Positions 60,556-64,000 of a stretch of 64,000 nt of DNA are shown one piece after another. The translations under genes and the position numbers were made by a program. Source of the DNA: Acidovorax sp. 1608163. GTDB lineage: Bacteria; Pseudomonadota; Gammaproteobacteria; Burkholderiales; Burkholderiaceae_C. The first letter of the stretch is position 1. Every line of letters begins with the position of its first letter. The stretch spans positions 995,001 to 1,059,000 of the forward strand of contig NZ_CP033069.1 in the NCBI RefSeq assembly GCF_003669015.1, written 5' to 3'. Under the pieces are notes generated by a model that ran no database searches, had not been told where the DNA came from, and saw only the letters and a program-made list of their open reading frames with translations.

Positions 60556-63465
60556 TTACTGGCACGCCTCGCAAGCCACATCGTCAATCGCCGTGAATTG
60601 AACGTCGGTGGCTGGCACTGCTGATGTGGTTGCGGCAGAGGCTTCGGGCGCGTTGCTGTGGGCTTGCGCGCCTTGGGCCGAAGTGCCTTCGGTACCGGAC
60701 GAGACAGCGTTGAGCTGGCGCGTATTCACGGTGCTCATTTCCACGTGTGTCGCGCTTTGCGTGCGCAGGTAGTAGGTGGTCTTGAGGCCACGCACCCATG
60801 CGAGCTTGTAGGTGTCGTCCAGCTTTTTGCCCGATGCACCGGCCATGTAGATGTTCAGGCTCTGGGCCTGGTCGATCCACTTTTGGCGGCGCGAGGCCGC
60901 CTCCACCAGCCACTTCGGTTCCACTTCGAAAGCGGTGGAGTACAGCGCTTTGATGTCGGCGGGCACGCGGTCGATGGGGTGCAGCGATCCCTTGAAGTGC
61001 TTGAGATCCATGATCATCACGTCGTCCCACAGGCCCAGGCGCTTGAGGTCGCGCACCAGGCCGCCGTTGATCACGGTGAACTCACCCGACAGATTGGACT
61101 TGACCGACAGATTGCCAAACGATGGTTCGATCGAGGCATCTACGCCGATGATGTTGGAGATGGTGGCTGTGGGGGCAATGGCCACGCAATTGGAGTTGCG
61201 CATGCCGTCCTGCGCGATCTTCTTGCGCAGGGCATCCCAGTCCAGCGTGGCGGAGCGGTCCACTTCCACGTAGCCGCCACGGGCTTGCGCCAGCATGTCC
61301 AGGGTGTCGAAGGGCAAGATACCGCGGTCCCACAGCGAGCCTTTGTAGCTGGAGTATTGGCCGCGTTCCTTGGCCAGTTCGGTCGATGCCCAGTAGGCGT
61401 AGTAGCAGATGGCCTCCATCGACTTGTCGGCAAACTCGACGGCTTCTTGCGACGCGTAGGGAATGCGCAACTCATACAAGCTGTCCTGGAAGGCCATGAG
61501 CCCCAAACCCACCGGACGGTGGCGCAGGTTGGAGTCGCGGGCTTTCGTCACGGCGTAGTAGTTGATGTCGATGACGTTGTCCAGCATGCGCATGGCCACC
61601 GTGATGGTCTTCTTCAGCTTGTCGTGATCGATCTGGCCATCCTTCAAGTGCTGGCGCAGGTTGACCGAACCGAGGTTGCACACGGCCGTTTCGGTGTCGC
61701 TCGTGTTGAGCGTGATTTCCGTGCACAGGTTGGACGAGTGCACCACGCCAGCGTGCTGCTGGGGCGAACGCACATTGCAGGCGTCCTTGAAAGTGATCCA
61801 GGGGTGGCCTGTTTCAAACAGCATGGTCAAAATCTTGCGCCACAGGTCGGTCGCCTGCAAGGTCTTGCTGGGCTTGAGTTCGCCGCTGGCGGCCTTGGCT
61901 TCATAGGCCACGTAGGCCTTCTCGAAGTCTGCGCCAAATAGATCGTGCAGATCGGGCACGTTGGATGGCGAGAACAGGGTCCAGGTGCCCTTTTCCATCA
62001 CGCGGCGCATGAACAGGTCGGGGATCCAGTTGGCCGTGTTCATGTCGTGCGTGCGGCGGCGGTCGTCGCCGGTGTTCTTGCGCAGCTCCAGGAACTCTTC
62101 GATGTCCAGATGCCAAGTTTCCAGATAGGTGCAGACGGCGCCCTTGCGCTTGCCGCCCTGGTTCACGGCCACGGCCGTATCGTTGACCACCTTGAGGAAC
62201 GGCACCACGCCTTGGGACTCGCCGTTGGTGCCCTTGATGTGCGAGCCCAGGGCGCGCACGCGGGTCCAGTCGTTGCCCAGGCCGCCAGCAAACTTGGACA
62301 GCAGGGCGTTTTCCTTGATGGATTCGTAGATGCCGTCCAGGTCGTCGGGCACCGTGGTCAGGTAGCAACTCGACAGCTGCGAGCGCAGCGTGCCGCTGTT
62401 GAACAGTGTGGGCGTGCTGGACATGAAGTCGAAGCTGGAGAGCACTTCGTAGAACTCGATGGCACGGGCTTCCGGGTCTTTCTCATTGAGCGAGAGGCCC
62501 ATGGCCACACGCATGAAGAAGGCTTGGGGCAACTCGATGCGGCTCTTGCGCACGTGCAGGAAGTAGCGGTCGTACAGTGTTTGCAGGCCCAGGTAGTCGA
62601 ATTGCAGGTCGCGCTGGGGCTTCAGGGCTGTCGCCAGACGGGCCAGGTCGAATTTCAGCAGGCGTGCATCCAGCAGTTCGTTGTCCACGCCCTTTTGGAT
62701 GAATTGGGGGAAATACTCGGCGTAGGCTGCGCCCATGTGGTCTTGCGTGACGTCCCGGCCCAGCACTTCGCGCACGATGGTGTGCAGCAGCAGGCGTGCG
62801 GTGGCGTAGGTGTAGTCGGGGTCTTTCTCGATCAGGGTGCGGGCCGCCAAAATAGACGCCTTGTACACCTCGTCCATGGGCACTCCGTCATAGAGGTTGC
62901 GCATGGTTTCTGCCACGATGGGGTCTGCCTTGATGTCTTTGCCCAGCCCAACGCAGGCCGATTCGATCAGGGACTGCAGGCGGTGCAGGTCCAGCGTGAC
63001 GCGCTGGCCGTTGTCCAGCACATGGAGTACAGGCACGGCGGGGGCATGTTGCTTGACCAGATTGGCGCGCTCTTGTGTGCGGCGCTCGCGGTACAGCACA
63101 TAGGCGCGGGCCACTTCGTGGTGGCCGCCGCGCATCAGGCCCAACTCGACTTGGTCTTGCACGTCTTCAATGTGGAATGTGCCGCCACCGGGGCGTGAGC
63201 GCATCAGCGCGCGGCTGACGCCCTGCGTCAAGGCGTCTACCACCTCGCGCACGCTGGCCGATGCTGCGCCCTGGGTGCCATGCACCGCCAAAAAGGCTTT
63301 CATCAGAGCGATGGCAATCTTGGGTGCTTCGAAGGGCACGACCGCGCCGTTGCGCCGAATGATCTGGTAGTGGCCTTGGGCGTTGGCTGCCGTGTTGGCG
63401 GCGTCGCCTGCGGCTTCTTCAGGGGTGGCGTGCGTGGTGGCGGGCGTGTTCAAAGCAGCTTGCAT
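60556..63465 (-). CDS. nrdA: Ribonucleotide reductase class Ia subunit alpha
   Basis: The 969-aa catalytic subunit has an N-terminal ATP-cone (about residues 34-128, YQIIRRNGAVVPFEAPKIA), the redox cysteine in LSSCYLTTVPDD, the thiyl-radical region NLCTEITLNTSDTETAVCNLG and a C-terminal CEACQ that matches the mobile Cys pair. Extra residues at the C terminus before CEACQ (about 45, Ala/Ser/Thr rich) are longer than in E. coli. It is read from 63465 with two NrdR boxes upstream. Confidence 0.97.
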   Translation of the reverse strand: MQAALNTPATTHATPEEAAGDAANTAANAQGHYQIIRRNGAVVPFEAPKIAIALMKAFLAVHGTQGAASASVREVVDALTQGVSRALMRSRPGGGTFHIEDVQDQVELGLMRGGHHEVARAYVLYRERRTQERANLVKQHAPAVPVLHVLDNGQRVTLDLHRLQSLIESACVGLGKDIKADPIVAETMRNLYDGVPMDEVYKASILAARTLIEKDPDYTYATARLLLHTIVREVLGRDVTQDHMGAAYAEYFPQFIQKGVDNELLDARLLKFDLARLATALKPQRDLQFDYLGLQTLYDRYFLHVRKSRIELPQAFFMRVAMGLSLNEKDPEARAIEFYEVLSSFDFMSSTPTLFNSGTLRSQLSSCYLTTVPDDLDGIYESIKENALLSKFAGGLGNDWTRVRALGSHIKGTNGESQGVVPFLKVVNDTAVAVNQGGKRKGAVCTYLETWHLDIEEFLELRKNTGDDRRRTHDMNTANWIPDLFMRRVMEKGTWTLFSPSNVPDLHDLFGADFEKAYVAYEAKAASGELKPSKTLQATDLWRKILTMLFETGHPWITFKDACNVRSPQQHAGVVHSSNLCTEITLNTSDTETAVCNLGSVNLRQHLKDGQIDHDKLKKTITVAMRMLDNVIDINYYAVTKARDSNLRHRPVGLGLMAFQDSLYELRIPYASQEAVEFADKSMEAICYYAYWASTELAKERGQYSSYKGSLWDRGILPFDTLDMLAQARGGYVEVDRSATLDWDALRKKIAQDGMRNSNCVAIAPTATISNIIGVDASIEPSFGNLSVKSNLSGEFTVINGGLVRDLKRLGLWDDVMIMDLKHFKGSLHPIDRVPADIKALYSTAFEVEPKWLVEAASRRQKWIDQAQSLNIYMAGASGKKLDDTYKLAWVRGLKTTYYLRTQSATHVEMSTVNTRQLNAVSSGTEGTSAQGAQAHSNAPEASAATTSAVPATDVQFTAIDDVACEACQ

Positions 63466-63558
63466 GGGTGTCCTCTTCTGTGGGCTGACTGGGGTGTGTG
63501 GGCAGCCGCTGGGGCTGCTGCAAAGGCGAGAGTGGTGCGCCAGCCTTTCGGCTGTCGC

Positions 63559-63606
63559 ACACTATATATGGTGTGTCGATTGTGTTCAAGACACTACCGG
63601 TAGTGT
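63559..63606 (-). promoter_or_regulatory. Two NrdR boxes upstream of nrdA
   Basis: ACACTATATATGGTGT at 63559-63574 and ACACTACCGGTAGTGT at 63591-63606 (the second a perfect palindrome) fit the NrdR-box pattern ACACnnnnnnnnGTGT. Their starts are 32 bases apart, three helical turns, the usual spacing for cooperative NrdR binding. Confidence 0.9.
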
Positions 63607-63839
63607 AATGCCTTGGGTGTTGGGTTTCTGGAAACCAGCTGTTTTGCACCCCTTCAGGGGTGGGTGCAGAGCGTGAAAACCCGCTGTGCCACACGGTTTG
63701 GAAGAGCAGACCTTGTGGTGGTGCGGGCTGTCGCGGTATTTGGCCCGCTGCGGCGCTCAGTGCTTGGTTTGTCTTTTTGGAAGGGGGGCGATCCTACCCT
63801 GAATCTGCCCCGATTTTTAAACCTGAAAACAGGTCGGGT
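63607..63839. other. Intergenic stretch between nrdA control region and ampD
   Basis: About 230 bases with no gene I can support. A small hairpin (CACCCC at 63647-63652 with GGGGTG at 63657-63662) has no T run on either side. A short plus-strand frame (63613-63843) has no motif and is probably noise. Confidence 0.4.
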
Positions 63840-64000
63840 TTAGCGAGGGGTCACTTGACTGGGGAGTTCCAGGGTGCTTTGGGTCAGCAGCTCTGCCAGT
63901 TTGTGCCAATTGAATCCAGGCCCTGGGTCTTGCTTGCGCCCGGGGGCTACATGCTCATGCCCTGCCAGATATCGCAGAGGGTAACGTTCGGCCAAGGCAT
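63840..64000 (-). CDS. ampD: N-acetyl-anhydromuramyl-L-alanine amidase AmpD, C-terminal part
   Basis: The minus strand is open from the window end to the TAA at 63842-63840. The residues YLAGHEHVAPGRKQDPGPGF form the conserved end of AmpD, including a zinc-ligand Asp/His region (His in GHEHVAPGRKxDPG). The enzyme cleaves anhydro-muropeptides in cell-wall recycling. The N-terminal part lies outside the window. Confidence 0.9.
   Translation of the reverse strand, partial: ALAERYPLRYLAGHEHVAPGRKQDPGPGFNWHKLAELLTQSTLELPSQVTPR

Noticed and set aside
63613..63843. 76-codon plus-strand frame between nrdA and ampD
   Set aside because: No ribosome-binding site, no motif, overlaps the ampD end.

Overview
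The window is high-GC chromosomal DNA from a betaproteobacterium of the order Burkholderiales, most likely Comamonadaceae and Acidovorax-like. The assignment rests on the accB-accC-prmA / DUF3426 / sugar kinase / H1-like repeat protein / nrdB-nrdA / ampD neighbourhood, the TRAP and Bug-family transport genes, and dispersed palindromic repeats of a kind I remember from Comamonadaceae genomes. No database search was possible, so this is an inference.

Layout. 1-5653: end of an SMP-30 type sugar lactonase, a DctPQM TRAP transporter, an EamA exporter and an aldose 1-epimerase (sugar acid/sugar metabolism). 5654-9652: Do-type periplasmic protease and a two-component system. 9845-13015: ketopantoate reductase-like gene, a REP-associated transposase (RAYT) flanked by REP palindromes, an Lrp/AsnC regulator divergent from a RhtA-like exporter. 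13147-29076: one long same-strand operon of about 15.9 kb that is a complete aryl polyene (APE) type II polyketide cluster: chain-length factor, two ACPs, AMP-ligase fused to a dehydratase, glycosyltransferase, two acyltransferases, thioesterase, LolA-like and MMPL export proteins, two full ketosynthases, second dehydratase, ketoreductase and a phosphopantetheinyl transferase. These genes build an aryl polyene on ACPs, attach it to a lipid carrier and export it to the outer membrane.

29144-34236: a 5.1 kb degraded, P2-like prophage remnant integrated in the 3' end of a tRNA-Arg(CCT), bounded by a 26-bp exact direct repeat. 34339-43202 (minus strand): tamB (frameshifted) and tamA, then a MoxR / small membrane protein / VWA operon. 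43308-45370: diheme cytochrome c and two small conserved genes. 45449-50968: IclR regulator divergent from pcaI-pcaJ-pcaF, an SDR and a Bug solute-binding protein (end of the beta-ketoadipate pathway). 51346-64000: conserved hypothetical gene, TlpA-like thioredoxin (frameshifted), accBC, prmA, zinc-ribbon/DUF3426 protein (frameshifted), PfkB kinase, an H1-like Lys/Ala repeat protein with an interleaved inverted-repeat leader, nrdB, nrdA with two NrdR boxes, and the end of ampD.

Three cross-cutting signals deserve attention: (1) at least eight copies of a short palindromic repeat, several of which supply stop codons, a start codon or upstream regions; (2) three conserved genes each broken by what looks like a one-base loss in a G or C run; (3) interleaved inverted repeats upstream of the H1-like gene.
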